Assembly: GCA_963971285.1 (NCBI GenBank)
Contig: OZ020248.1
Coordinates: forward strand, 14,570,001-14,634,000
DNA length: 64,000 bases
Reading direction: 5' to 3'
Origin: Astropecten irregularis
Taxonomy: Eukaryota > Echinodermata > Asteroidea > Paxillosida > Astropectinidae
Part shown: positions 8,701 through 17,398 of the stretch, piece by piece
How the letters are laid out: each line of letters starts with the position of its first letter
Position numbering within the stretch: position 1 is the stretch's first letter
The notes under the pieces: model-generated
Seen by the model: the letters and a program-made list of their open reading frames with translations, nothing else
Told to the model about the DNA's origin: nothing
Databases searched by the model: none
Translations under genes and position numbers: made by a program

Positions 8701-11386
8701 TCAGGGCTCAAGGTAAAAGATCTGCTTAAAATTATAATGAAAAGTGAACAAAGACAAATTGACTGGAGCGGGATTCGAACCGTCGCCCTCCTGAATAACG
8801 TACAGCCCCTGTACAGTATCCACCAACGTAGGGCTGGATGGCGCAGTTTGTAGAGCGCCTGTACAGTATTCAGGAGGTTCAAATCCCGCTCCAGTCAATT
8901 TTTCTTTGTTCATTTTTCAATGACTTTAGATTCAATCAGTTTGCCTTGTGGTTATTTCATGATTATAAAATTATAATGATTAGGAACACGGAAAGAATTC
9001 CACTGACTGCCATCACTTGTGCACAAACCTATGGGACCAACAGAGGGCGTTTTGATAAAAAAGGCTACCGCTGCATTCGAAGTCTATAATTGTAGGTCAA
9101 AAAACAGGTCTGAAAATCTCACTTTTTAGATAAGCTATACCAGTTTTCACACCTGAGATTGAAGTTCATCATGACTTGCATCAAATAAGTTACATGTAAC
9201 TCTTGAAGGAAGTAACCAGGGCTGTTTCCATCATGGCCATCAGTGGAATTCTTTCCATATTTAACACTTCTTCGCTTATAAAAATGGTAAATGGTTAAAA
9301 AGTGTAGACTAGTTTGCTTGCTTCTGCCTGGTGATTTACATACTTTTGTCGCAGATTTCAAGCAAAGGGCACCGATAAATGTAAATTGGGCTTTCTCGTC
9401 CTTGCTTGACCTCATAAGTTTCCCCTGAATTACTGAATTATTTCCCAACTTCCGTTCTCTCAGGAACCCAGACTACCAAAAATGACCCATGAGACTTTTA
9501 TCAGCTTTCTCAGCAAAACAATTACCCAAGTACCAGTAATTATTTTCTCATGGTGTTTCCAATTACCTTTATGTGTGCTGTCCTCTTCAACAATGACGTA
9601 GTTCCCAGACTCGGCATGGTGACATTTCTGTCTTGACAACAGGAACGATGTGGCACCAGTCTGTTTCTTAGAAAAGGCCGACTTGAGACTACAGACCCCA
9701 TACAGCTGAGCATGCCTGTATAATTATTATGAATAAAAGTAGTGAAATCTGTGGGTTGTATTCCTTCTTGTACAATGCAGAAATGTAAATTAAGTCAATT
9801 TATTTCAAAGTGGTTTCCGGCCACAGAATGAGGTTTCACAGCATTTTGTGGCCAGGGGCCAATTTCATAGAGCCACTTACATGATGTAGTGCACCACTTA
9901 ACACCAAACAACGTGTTAATTAACATGGTAAATAAAATCAGTATGCCAGCCAAAACTAGTACTGGTGAATGTTATGCTCAGCAAACAATGGCCAAATAAG
10001 AGACAAAATTCAAAAACAGTAAACATCACATGAAATTTTGGTTGGTAGTTCTGTTTGATCAAGGAGGACCATTGCTTGGCATTAGTCAGTTAGTGTCTTT
10101 TACGCCACCAATATTATTTTCAGTATTTATTTGTGAAAGAAACTGTTGGTCCTTTTTGGCATTAGTGTCTTTTACGCCACCTCAGTATTCATTTGGGTAA
10201 GAAACTGTTTTGTTTTCACTCAAATATTGCCGAAATATGTTCATTTTAGGGTTTACAGCCGACCCATGAATAAATTTGCTGTAAGTAGCAAATCTCATTT
10301 TGGAACAGAAGAAGCTAAATAAATACTGAAAATAATATGGGTGGCATAAAAAGACACTAACCCCTTTTTTTCACTGATTGCTGAAATATGTTTATTTTAG
10401 GGTTTACAGCCTATGTTGCAACGAATCGTGGAATCGTCGGATTTGCAAATCCAGTGCGACGAAACTAGGAATCCTAGTTTCGTTGACGGATTTTCAAATC
10501 CGTTGTTGTGTTCAGATCGAGATATTCGTGGTCAGGTTAAAAAGGCATTATTTTCAGTATTTTGGTTTATTTAGTTGTTGTTTATTAGATTTGTGACAAA
10601 AAGCAACTTGGGTTTAATCATTTAGGTGGACAGCGAGGCTAAAAACACGTCCGAGTCGCCCACGGCCCACGTTCACGTCCGTTCACGTTCATTCCGCTAA
10701 CATTCTGTTGGCGCTATAGTACCATCTTTATAGACTGGGTCCCAGTTAAAAGTGTGAGGTTTGGGGCACCCGTCCGGTCATGGAGTTAAATATAAAAAAT
10801 AAATAAAAATATGGGCACCGGTCGCGGTGCACGTGCAGCATGCACTGCACGCTGCACTTATTGGTCTAAACTTCTCGCTGCAACCGATCCGAGGCCGGCT
10901 GGGCTTAGTTTTTGTCTTCTTACTAAAAAAATGTGGGGACTGGCAACAAGTCCACTTAACAGATTTGCAAATTCGGTACCGAAATTAGGAATCGGGTGAT
11001 AGAGGGCGTTTATGATCTAGTTTCGTCGAATTCGTAGATTCGTTGCAACACCTACACTACACTACAGCCAGTACAGGACCCATGAATTGAAATGAATAAA
11101 TTCGCTTTAACAAATCTCATTTTAGAACAGAAGAAGCTTAAAAAATACTGAAGTAATATGAATGGCGTAAAAGACACTAACCCCCATTGCTTTTTAGCAA
11201 ATGTTGTGCCTTTAGCAGTTCTATGAAATTGGCCCTTGATGTCACGCAGAGATGTAGTTTTACATTTAATGTCCGGAAACTGGGCTTGAATACAAATTCA
11301 ACTTCGTTAAATTTTCCTAGGCCTAGGCTAGGGTTTTTAACCTTACCACTGTACCTGCAAAAGCTGTGTAGGCCTATACCTTTCAT
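2619..11386 (-). CDS. ECI1: enoyl-CoA delta isomerase 1-like, mitochondrial (8 exons, 305 aa)
   Basis: Mitochondrial crotonase-fold enzyme that in this family moves cis/trans-3 double bonds to trans-2 in beta-oxidation of unsaturated fatty acids. Exons (minus strand, coding order): 11386-11355, 9715-9567, 8516-8389, 7097-6951, 6208-6110, 4994-4913, 3893-3777, 2782-2619. All junctions are GT-AG, the phases close, and the total is 918 nt including the stop, against about 302 aa for human ECI1. The first 30 or so residues are basic and hydroxylated with no acid, fitting a mitochondrial presequence. Oxyanion-hole segments are present (FSAGLD in exon 4, AGGCL in exon 5). Exon 6 holds GVITPFW, exon 7 ALAIGLVDEVV and exon 8 the C-terminus ERLKRTK. 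Odd: the segment equivalent to human NETQLG reads STSRLG, so the catalytic Glu is Thr182. The introns are packed with transposons. Orthology is clear; activity is doubtful. Confidence 0.9.
3002..3680. repeat. dispersed repeat with internal ~115-bp tandem units (ECI1 intron 7)
   Basis: Inverted relative of 52742-53605. Both carry the phrases GCGAAGTCTGYCATGG / CTGCAGC, AGGCCAAATCA and CAGGCCATTG. Between about 3240 and 3520 a unit with TTCAACATTTTTCATT, AATAACAACATTATTTTGGA and CAACAC is repeated about three times. The 52.7 kb relative has a single unit but carries an inserted family-1 MITE. Confidence 0.7.
3777..3893 (-). CDS. ECI1: ECI1 exon 7
   Basis: 117 bp, phase 1 to phase 1, acceptor TTTGAAG and donor GTAGGG. 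It encodes TLYKPDEALAIGLVDEVVG and ends LKWLQIP, matching the human EALQVGIVDQVV and IAQWMAIP segments. Confidence 0.9.
4188..4822. mobile_element. MITE with CCAATTTCRTGGAATC inverted ends, interrupted by a family-1 MITE
   Basis: Left end GGGTCCCAATTTCGTGGAATC and right end GATTCCATGAAATTGGGCC are inverted copies. The same family occurs intact at 52469-52741. A complete TTAA-flanked element (4261-4614) sits inside, so this host element is the older of the two. Confidence 0.75.
4261..4614. mobile_element. TTAA hairpin MITE (family 1), full length
   Basis: TTAAAGGTAGTATCATACTT at the left and AAGTATGATACTACCTTTAA at the right form near-perfect terminal inverted repeats including TTAA on both sides. 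About 354 bp. Confidence 0.9.
4913..4994 (-). CDS. ECI1: ECI1 exon 6
   Basis: 82 bp, acceptor TGCATGTAG and donor GTAAGA. It encodes GVITPFWVQDIMRRACGSR and then TVEKSFQL, aligning with human GIIAPFWLKDTLENTIG and AERALQLG. Confidence 0.9.
5105..5242. mobile_element. palindromic MITE, GGGCCGATTTCACT ends
   Basis: Starts GGGCCGATTTCACTATTATG and ends with the complementary AGTGAAATTGGCTCC; the interior ATCCATCGCTAAACG pairs with TTACGCGATGGAT. Related copies are at 23733-23882 and, more weakly, 46362-46510. Confidence 0.75.
5258..5601. mobile_element. TTAA hairpin MITE (family 1), left end degraded
   Basis: Begins TTTGGTAGCATACCGAAA and ends AATCAAAGTATGATATTACT. The interior matches family 1; the outermost left TIR is lost. 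Confidence 0.8.
5812..6050. mobile_element. MITE whose inverted ends contain GAGCCT hexamers (short form)
   Basis: Left end GTTTTCGAAACGGAGGCTCA and right end GAGCCTCCGTTTCGAAAAGG are inverted. Each end carries 2-4 tandem GAGCCT units. The interior (GCGGTTCTGAAGTAGATTCT, GCTTCAATGAAAAACCGCAA) is shared with 39272-39625 and 44884-45345, where the hexamer has expanded greatly. Confidence 0.75.
6110..6208 (-). CDS. ECI1: ECI1 exon 5 (active-site region)
   Basis: 99 bp, phase 0 to phase 0, acceptor TCTGTACTCAG and donor GTAAGA. It encodes GHATAGGCLMALSCDYRIM, matching human GACPAGGCLVALTCDYRIL, then YSAGFSTSRL where human has YCIGLNETQL. The catalytic Glu of NETQ is therefore Thr here. The flanking Tyr, Gly and Leu and the phase match make this alignment firm. 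Confidence 0.88.
6521..6894. mobile_element. TA-flanked MITE, TAGGCAC ends
   Basis: TAGGCACATTCTGACACACC at the left and the complement GTGTGAGAACGTGCCTA at the right, followed inward by AAAAAGCGGGACTATTT / ATAGTCACGCTTTTT. About 374 bp; the TA dinucleotides at both ends suggest a Tc1/mariner-type target duplication. Confidence 0.75.
6951..7097 (-). CDS. ECI1: ECI1 exon 4
   Basis: 147 bp, phase 0, acceptor CTCACACTCACAG and donor GTTAGT. It encodes ANPGIFSAGLDIGEI, aligning with human DRPGVFSAGLDLTEM and carrying the first oxyanion-hole loop, and ends LYGTRLVTIAAVN. Confidence 0.9.
7585..7905 (-). mobile_element. tRNA-derived SINE
   Basis: The minus strand carries a tRNA-like head with box B GGGTTCGAATCC (about 7845-7856) and a degenerate A box. 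The body has the phrases GGAGGGAGGAAAACCTGATC and CACCTGGAGAAAAACCC, typical of invertebrate and fish SINE central domains. An ATAATAATAATAATAAT tail near 7567-7586 is at the expected 3' end. It lies in ECI1 intron 3. Confidence 0.65.
8389..8516 (-). CDS. ECI1: ECI1 exon 3
   Basis: 128 bp, acceptor CCGACGACTCAG and donor GTAAGT. It encodes MSVLKMNRKPFNGFNKEF and ends GGYCRGVILTS, aligning with human VAVMKFKNPPVNSLSLEF and SFRGVILTS. Confidence 0.9.
8755..8915. mobile_element. head-to-head pair of tRNA-derived SINE heads
   Basis: A minus-strand head (8755-8829, GGGATTCGAACC) faces a plus-strand head (8830-8902, GATGGCGCAGTTTGTAGAGC and GGTTCAAATCCCGCTCCAG). The acceptor arms GGCTGGA and TCCAGTC can pair, but the anticodon loop lacks the invariant T33, so these are not functional tRNAs. 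Related heads occur at 20190, 42440, 47960 and 48275. Confidence 0.7.
9567..9715 (-). CDS. ECI1: ECI1 exon 2 (presequence and mature N-terminus)
   Basis: 149 bp, acceptor TTATACAG and donor GTAATT. It encodes LKSAFSKKQTGATSFLLSR, a basic serine-rich presequence, then SGNYVIVEEDSTHK at the start of the enzyme. A weaker acceptor 10 bases downstream (ATGCTCAG) does not fit exon 1 in phase. Confidence 0.8.
9853..11236. mobile_element. GGGGCCAATTTCATA-ended element split by a 1.1 kb insertion
   Basis: Left end GGGGCCAATTTCATAGAGCC and right end CTATGAAATTGGCCC are inverted; other copies are at 51707-51949 and 53935-54179. In this copy the body is interrupted at 10078-11183 by another transposon. 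It lies in ECI1 intron 1. Confidence 0.75.
10078..11183. mobile_element. 1.1 kb element with perfect 9-bp target duplication (MULE-like)
   Basis: Flanked by CCATTGCTT at 10069-10077 and again at 11184-11192. The ends are inverted: TTAGTGTCTTTTACGCCACC and GGCGTAAAAGACACTAA. A 9-bp duplication fits Mutator-like elements. No transposase ORF is visible. A further palindromic element lies inside (about 10413-11051, ends GTTGCAACGAATC / GATTCGTTGCAAC). Confidence 0.75.
11355..11386 (-). CDS. ECI1: ECI1 exon 1 with start codon
   Basis: ATG at 11386-11384 encodes MKGIGLHSFC plus two bases, followed by donor GTACAG. The two leftover bases fit the one-base entry of exon 2 at 9715, giving a continuous basic leader. 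This start was chosen because it is the only nearby ATG giving correct phase and a total length close to human ECI1. Confidence 0.65.
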
Positions 11387-13134
11387 GATGGCTAACACTC
11401 GTAAAAATACTTCCTGCGAAAAGCAAAATGTGGAAATTATTACTTTGTCTACCGCCTACGTTGTTGATAAAACCGGCCTATGTACAGTACATATAATTAT
11501 AGGCCTACACATGCACACTACGTGTACTTCGGTACTTCCCCCTCCCCCCACTACTGCACGCATCCCAACCCCACCCCCTTTAGAAGTACGGTGTTTAAAA
11601 CATGACCAACTTCTCACCGGTTCTTTTCAGAACCACACTTCTAAAAAAAGTTTAATAAACATAAAAGTGTCTCACCAACGGTCGTTGCCCGAATGCAGTA
11701 TACTCATCAGTAAAGTCTGAACAAGAGAAATGTTCAAATTGATAAATTTTTTTTTCAATGGGAAAGAAAATCCATATAGGCTAGATTCGATTAACAAATA
11801 ATTTTCATATTCATGTGAATTACTTGTGGTCGCCAATTGCTATAGACCTTTTTTTGTTTATAAACACTGGTTGGCAAGATATGGGCGGCCAAATGTTGCA
11901 AATCATTTCGTCTTCTTCACAGACGGCGTGAACAACTTCGCCCCTCGCCCCTCTCGAACGATTCTATGTATGTAATAGACGCACTCGCCGTATATAGCGA
12001 GCGAGCGTCTATCACAATGCTGGCAGATTTCCTGATTAATTATGCAAGCCAAACCAACACTGACCTCTCTAAGTTTTGACCAATCAGGGGGCATCTATAA
12101 TCGTACCGTTTGGCGAGCGCGTCTATCACAAAGAGCTTGTTTGCTTATAGGGTCTCTGCAATGGGAATATTATGGCTTGAAGATTGTGCCAATAAAAAAC
12201 TGTACATGGGGACTGTGATTTTACCCACTTCCTCACACTGATTCAGGGTTAAAATCAGGTTTTTTGGTTTGTATGCTAATAAGCATTTCCATATTCATGA
12301 GCAAAACTGTGATGTCATCTGGGGAACTGAGAGCAGTAACCAAATTGATTTGTGCACAAAAAGTTGCGGTTGTTTTATACGTTTCTGACAGACCTTTTCC
12401 CCCTCAGTGGGTTTTATTTTGCCAAATAATTATGTTCCTTTCACTCAACTGGTGGTGACATTTTTTTACCAAACCACTTCTGTAGGTCAAGTTTGCCTCT
12501 TAATTTTTTATGCGTTTTCATTATATTTTTGTTGTTGGTTCCCTACATGAATATGCGTGAAAATCCCCCGTTTTACAAAGGCATTCAAAGGAAAACCAAA
12601 TGCTGGTTTGAAAACAAAGTAAGACTCGCCATTCATTATCTGTCAGTATATTCTCTGTATGAAGGCAATCAAATAACCTGACTGAAAAAAGCACTGCAGC
12701 CACCCTTAACGCAAAGGATCTCAGATTTTGGGCCATCCACGTCATATGCAGGGTACGCTAAAATGGGATCCGGATCCGCAAGATTCGTGATCCTGCCCAT
12801 AAATTAAAACAAACAGGCCCGTAGATAATAGCTGCTGCCGTGCGGATGCGCGAAATTAACCAATCAACATCCTCTGTCACCATCCTGACGGAAAAACAGA
12901 TCTGATTGGCTGATGTGCCGCGTTGCATAAAATGTGCAGGCTTTCTCTCACTTCCTCATTTGAAAATATGGTCTTTTGTACGAGATTCCAAAAAGCCTTC
13001 GGAGTGGATTGTACCCTTTTTTTGTAAGTCTGCTGTAAGGGTCCATGTCTTACAAGCATACAAGAAGATTGAAATGACCAAAGAACGCATCAGTCTGATC
13101 TTGGAGCTGAGTACAATGTTCTTGTCTTCCCACG
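11387..13134. other. intergenic region upstream of ECI1
   Basis: Presumed ECI1 promoter side (11387-12145) with no recognised motif, then a family-2 MITE (12146-12709), then about 400 bp without recognisable features before the nested transposon cluster. No supported gene. Confidence 0.5.
12146..12709. mobile_element. family-2 MITE (AGGGTCTCTGCA ... CTGCAGCCACCCTT)
   Basis: About 560 bp, near-palindromic outer parts, with ends AGGGTCTCTGCAATGGGAAT and GCACTGCAGCCACCCTTAA. Other copies: 32863-33424, 49046-49540 and 51246-51706, plus fragments at 2429 and 35221. Confidence 0.8.
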
Positions 13135-13205
13135 AGCATAGCCAGGCGCGGTTCTACGTGGGGGGGGGGGGGGGGGGCTGAGGCTGTCTAGCCCCCCCCC
13201 CCCCC

Positions 13206-15158
13206 TAGTCTTGTCCAAGACGTTGATTATGCGCTAGTCCCTCCAAACAATTACCCACCCCACGTGAACAAAGTGGACCATTCCACCGCCCTACGAAATA
13301 TCAACGTCTTGTTGGTTTACTCTGGTGTCACGTGACGAAGACTGAGCGTGACCTCTGTGGGCAAAAATTGCATATTCATTGAGGTCAACAACGGGGTGCA
13401 ATGCGCTGTTTTGGTCAGCGTCCAATCCACGCACGTGGTATGGCGTGATACCGTGTGCATATCACGTATTGACGGTCGTTTGAAACTCAGCCGCAACCGT
13501 TATTGCCATGGAGCAATAACAAGAGATAGCTCCATGGTCATTACCAAAGGCATGACTTGATTATACTTCGATCAACTGTCATGCGGCACAAAAAGATTTC
13601 GAGAAATTGTATGATATGAATAAGCCGTATTTTACAGCTTTTTGGGTTATCCTCGGGCTTTTGTTATTCGTTATTTATTGTGTATTTCAGTGTACAGTAC
13701 TTTTGTATGTTGCCAAAATAAATGAATGAATGAAGGGATGAATGAAATAATTTCACTGAATTATGATACCATGGAGTCTGTTCCCGGGCTCCATGAAGAC
13801 ACGGAATGATTTCGAGGGGCACGGTTAGTAAATTTATTCCATTCCCAAGTTGTCTAAGAGCCTTGTTGTTCTCCGGAAAACTCTCGAATCCCCGACATTT
13901 GTGTTGCAAAATCCAAGGCCTCCAAATTCAATACGATCCGTCAGCAGCCATGGTACGATATCAATGTAGGCCTATGTACGGCACATGTAATTTACAAGTA
14001 CTGTAAATACACGTGTGTATGCGTACTGCATATAATGCTTGCGACGTCGTTGCGGTACTAGACTTCACCCCCATGCAAATTTTCTAAATATATTAATGCA
14101 AATAAGGCTACGTCATGATGCGCCGACTTCGCGGGGGGTTATTGCCCGGAATTTTCCGGGCAGTTTGGGGCCGTCCATAAAGTACGTACGCACGAAGGGG
14201 GGGAGGGGGGGTTGTTACCGATGCGTACGACATGCGTACAGGGGGGGAGGGGGGGTTAAGGCCAATGCGTACCGTACGCAAACGAAAAATTTGCATAGCA
14301 TTATCTCGCGAAAAGAGAGGTAAAAAACGTGAAAAAAGCACCGGGATTGTTTTGTTTTTTCCTTTTTTTTCTTATTCAACATGGTAAAAATAGTAAAATC
14401 CATCTGTAAATGTATAAAAACCTGTTAAACTTTAGTCATTCATTTCAGAATTTGAAAGTGACGTCCCAATAACGGTACCGGCCCGGATTACGGTGACATT
14501 TTAATGATGCTAAAGCAAGGGACCACGAGAAGTGAAAAACCTAATGTGGAATGCGTATGCGTACAGGGGGGGAGGGGGGGTTGGGACAAATGCGTACGCC
14601 ATGCGTACCGAGGGGGAGGGGGGGGTCAAAAAAGTCGGCATTTCGTGCGTACGTACTTTATGGACGGCCCCTTTGGAGTAAATGGACAAGACGGTATTAC
14701 AGGCTTGTGTGTGTGGCGTAGACGTTATTTCGGGTCGTTTGTTTTGTTGACACGTACACGTACGTGCGATCTGTTGGCCAGGTACAACTACGTAATACCG
14801 TCTTGAACAAGACTATGTAGGCCTATGTACGGCACATGTAATTTACAAGTACTGTAAATACACGTGTGTATGCGTACTGCATATAATGCTTGCGACGTCG
14901 TTGCGGTACTAGACTTCACCCCCATGCAAATTTTCTAAATATATTAATGCAAATAAGGCTACGTCATGATGCGCCGACTTCGCGGGGGGTTATTGCCCGG
15001 AATTTTTCGGGCAGTTTGGAGTAAATGGACAAGACGGTATTACAGGCTTGTGTGTGTGGCGTAGACGTTATTTCGGGTCGTTTGTTTTGTTGACACGTAC
15101 ACGTACGTGCGATCTGTTGGCCAGGTACAACTACGTAATACCGTCTTGAACAAGACTA
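13206..15158. mobile_element. ~1.95 kb TA-flanked element, AGTCTTGT ends, with internal tandem duplication
   Basis: Inserted in the C-tract of the hAT-like element. Ends TAGTCTTGTCCAAGACG and CGTCTTGAACAAGACTA are inverted, with TA at both borders. Inside, a ~342 bp unit occurs twice in tandem (13964-14813 and 14814-15155); the first copy is interrupted by the 505-bp MITE. No convincing transposase ORF. Confidence 0.75.
14167..14671. mobile_element. GGGGCCGTCCATAAAGTACG-ended MITE (505 bp)
   Basis: Perfect long inverted ends: GGGGCCGTCCATAAAGTACG and CGTACTTTATGGACGGCCCC. Flanked by TTT on both sides; the empty site in the neighbouring duplicate (15016 region, GCAGTTTGGAGTAAATGG) shows a single TTT, so the target duplication is TTT. 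Another full copy lies at 25945-26460 and a left-end fragment at about 7242. Confidence 0.9.
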
Positions 15159-15271
15159 CCCCCCCCCCCCCCCCAAACAAAAATGCAAGTGAAACAAAAA
15201 AACATTCTTGAAAACACTGGAAAACACTGAAGCACAAATTACATAAAAAACGCGTTGTGCGGGCTATATGC

Positions 15272-15656
15272 TAGGAGTCCACTGGGCCGGCGCCAGTTAG
15301 TGCCAGTTTGCGCCAAAGATGATGTGATTGGCGCGTAGTGGCGCAACTTGGCGCGCGCCATTACATTCCAGTGGATTCCAATAGGCGGATTGTTTGCGCC
15401 ATTCGGTGCCATTTGGTGGACACTTCGCGCTGGTTGCTCGATGCAAGTGGCGCGACAAAAATTTCAAACATTTTGAAATTTTCTTGCCGCCAAATTCAAT
15501 TTTTTGGCGCCGTTACGGGCCACCACGAGCCAATTGGGAGACAGTTTGAGCCATTGCACGCCACTAGGCACCTTATTGGCGACACTTTTAAAGGCGCCAC
15601 AGCAAATTGCATTGGCGCGAACTGGCACCAACTGTCGCCGGCCCAGTGGACTCCTA
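15272..15656. mobile_element. TAGGAGTCCACTGGGCC MITE, copy 1
   Basis: GC-rich element with ends TAGGAGTCCACTGGGCCGGC and GCCGGCCCAGTGGACTCCTA, TA at both borders. Dense in GGCGCC/GCGCCA motifs. Opposite in orientation to copy 2, 26 bp away. Confidence 0.85.
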
Positions 15657-15681
15657 GCATTGTGCATGTTTTCGACCCCCA

Positions 15682-16099
15682 TAGGAGTCCACTGGGCCGG
15701 CGCAAGTTGGTGCCAGTTCGCGCCAATGCAATTTGCTGTGGCGCCTAGTGTCGCCAATAAGGTGCCAAGTGGCGTGCAGTGGCTCAAACTGCCTACCAAC
15801 TGGCTCGTGGTGCCCCGTAACGGCGCCAAAAATTGAATTTGGCGGCAAGAAAATTTCAAAATGTTTGAAATTTTCGTCGCGCCACTTGCATCGAGCACTC
15901 AGCGCGACGTGTCCACCAAGTGGCACCAAATGGCGCAAACAATCCGCCTATTGGAATCCACTTTAATCACAAAATTAAACGAAACTTCCCTGGAAGTTGA
16001 AGTTTGATGTAGATTCTATGTAGTCATCACGAACACGCGCCAATCACATAATCTTTGGCGCGAACTGGCACCAACTGGCGCCGGGCCAGTGGACTCCTA
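15682..16099. mobile_element. TAGGAGTCCACTGGGCC MITE, copy 2 (inverted)
   Basis: Same ends as copy 1 (TAGGAGTCCACTGGGCCGGC and CCGGGCCAGTGGACTCCTA), inverted relative to it. Together they make arms of nearly 400 bp that could form a cruciform. Overlapping ORFs in both strands are by-products of the repeat. Confidence 0.85.
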
Positions 16100-16618
16100 G
16101 CATAGCAGAAGTGTTAGAAGAACCCCAAATACTGGGTCTTCTAGCTCCCCCCAAAAATAATGGCTCTTCTAGCCCCCCCCCCCCCCCCCCCAAAAAAAAA
16201 AGGTTGGCTCTAGAACCGCGCCTGAGCATAGCAGAATAATAAAAACAAACGGTGAAACAATCTGACCTCATCAGTGACATTCAAACACATTTCGCTCCAT
16301 CAGCTACATGGCGATAGGGACTATTTTATTAATACTAAGTACTAATGCCTAGGTCACATTTGCTCACATTTGCCGCGGTCGCCGTGGATTCTAAATTATC
16401 TACGGCCAGTAACAATTATAGGGTCGCCGCAGTATTTCCACGGTAACACACTGTAGCAGTCACATTGTTAGGGTTGCCGCACGGCGTATCTTTTATTTAT
16501 GGGGAGAAAAAACCTGCGGCTGCCGTATGTCATTTGAAGTGATGACGCACGGTCGCCTTAGGGTGACCCTGCGGCGGCCGTTGACAAAATGGAAGACGCA
16601 AACTTGCTGCAAAGCGCC

Positions 16619-17188
16619 TAGTCTGGTTCCCTGCCCAAAGATTCCCTGACGACTCTTATTAAAAATCTTAGGTCAGGTATCGGCTACGGTTAAAAATAGA
16701 ACATGACACAGCTGTCATGTCTGCGCAGGCGCGGAAGCTAGTTTTAGCGTTTACCGAGAATCAAGTTTAGCATTCATTTTTGCACTTTTGTAAGCACATG
16801 CAATTTTATCTGGACAGAATAAGAAATCAAAGGGTGGGAAAAAAACCATACAACAAACTCCTCAAAAGTGCATAATAGGAAAAGTGCTCTGTTGTATGTG
16901 AACAATAATTATGCTCTATTTGGGCTAACTGTAGCCGGAATGTAACATATTTACATGACGTGTCTTTTCCTGAACAACGTGACCTCGCGTGACCTGTCGG
17001 AAATAGCCGAAAGTCAACGTTACTATCCGAAGTTGAACGAAAACGAGTTCGTAATGTTTCGGAATTTTCCGTAAAAGACCAAAACTTGGTCTTTTTGGTC
17101 ACGTGACCCTCCAGTACACGTAGCCGATACCGGACCCTATATTTGACAGACAATAGTCTGGCGCTTTTTGGGTCCGGGAACCAGACTA
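16619..17188. mobile_element. 570-bp MITE with perfect 9-bp target duplication (MULE-like)
   Basis: Ends TAGTCTGGTTCCC and GGGAACCAGACTA are perfect inverted repeats. The flanking CAAAGCGCC occurs at 16610-16618 and 17189-17197. A 9-bp duplication is typical of Mutator-like transposons. Confidence 0.85.
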
Positions 17189-17253
17189 CAAAGCGCCCGC
17201 AGCATACAATAAGTATGATAATGAGGGGTTTGCTACGGAGCCCCTAAAGGGAC

Positions 17254-17398
17254 GAAAAAAAAAAATTGGGAGTGAAAAAAAAAAAATTGGGAGTGAAAAA
17301 AAAAAAAATTGGAGTGAAAAAAAAAAAATTGGAGTGAAAAAAAAAAAAATTGGAGTGAAAAAAAAAAATTGGAGTGAAAAAAAAAAAAATTGGGAGTC
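17254..17398. repeat. A-rich tandem repeat, ~20-bp unit
   Basis: About seven copies of a unit resembling GGAGTGAAAAAAAAAAAATT. It generates spurious poly-Phe reading frames on the minus strand. Confidence 0.9.

Larger units (their letters stand above)
13143..16224. mobile_element. hAT-like MITE (CAGGCGCGGTTCTA ends) carrying four inserted elements
   Basis: Ends CAGGCGCGGTTCTACG and CTAGAACCGCGCCTG are inverted and flanked by a perfect 8-bp target duplication AGCATAGC (13135-13142 and 16225-16232), diagnostic of hAT-type insertion. Its own sequence is only about 310 bp, as seen in the uninterrupted copy at 31829-32142. The rest is made of insertions at 13206-15158 (itself holding 14167-14671), 15272-15656 and 15682-16099. 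Confidence 0.85.

Noticed and set aside
9567-9705. alternative ECI1 exon 2 start at 9705 after ATGCTCAG
   Set aside because: Gives phase 0 entry, which does not match any ATG-containing exon found; the acceptor at 9715 fits exon 1 exactly.
11187-11720. 177-aa plus-strand ORF upstream of ECI1
   Set aside because: No recognisable domain, overlaps ECI1 exon 1 on the other strand, and includes a MITE end.
12264-12681. hydrophobic ORFs such as those at 12264-12681, 33025-33219 and 49293-49511
   Set aside because: All lie in family-2 MITE copies and are not conserved as frames.
15338-15966. overlapping 76-144 aa reading frames on both strands near 15.4-15.9 kb
   Set aside because: They mirror each other because two inverted copies of a GC-rich MITE lie there.
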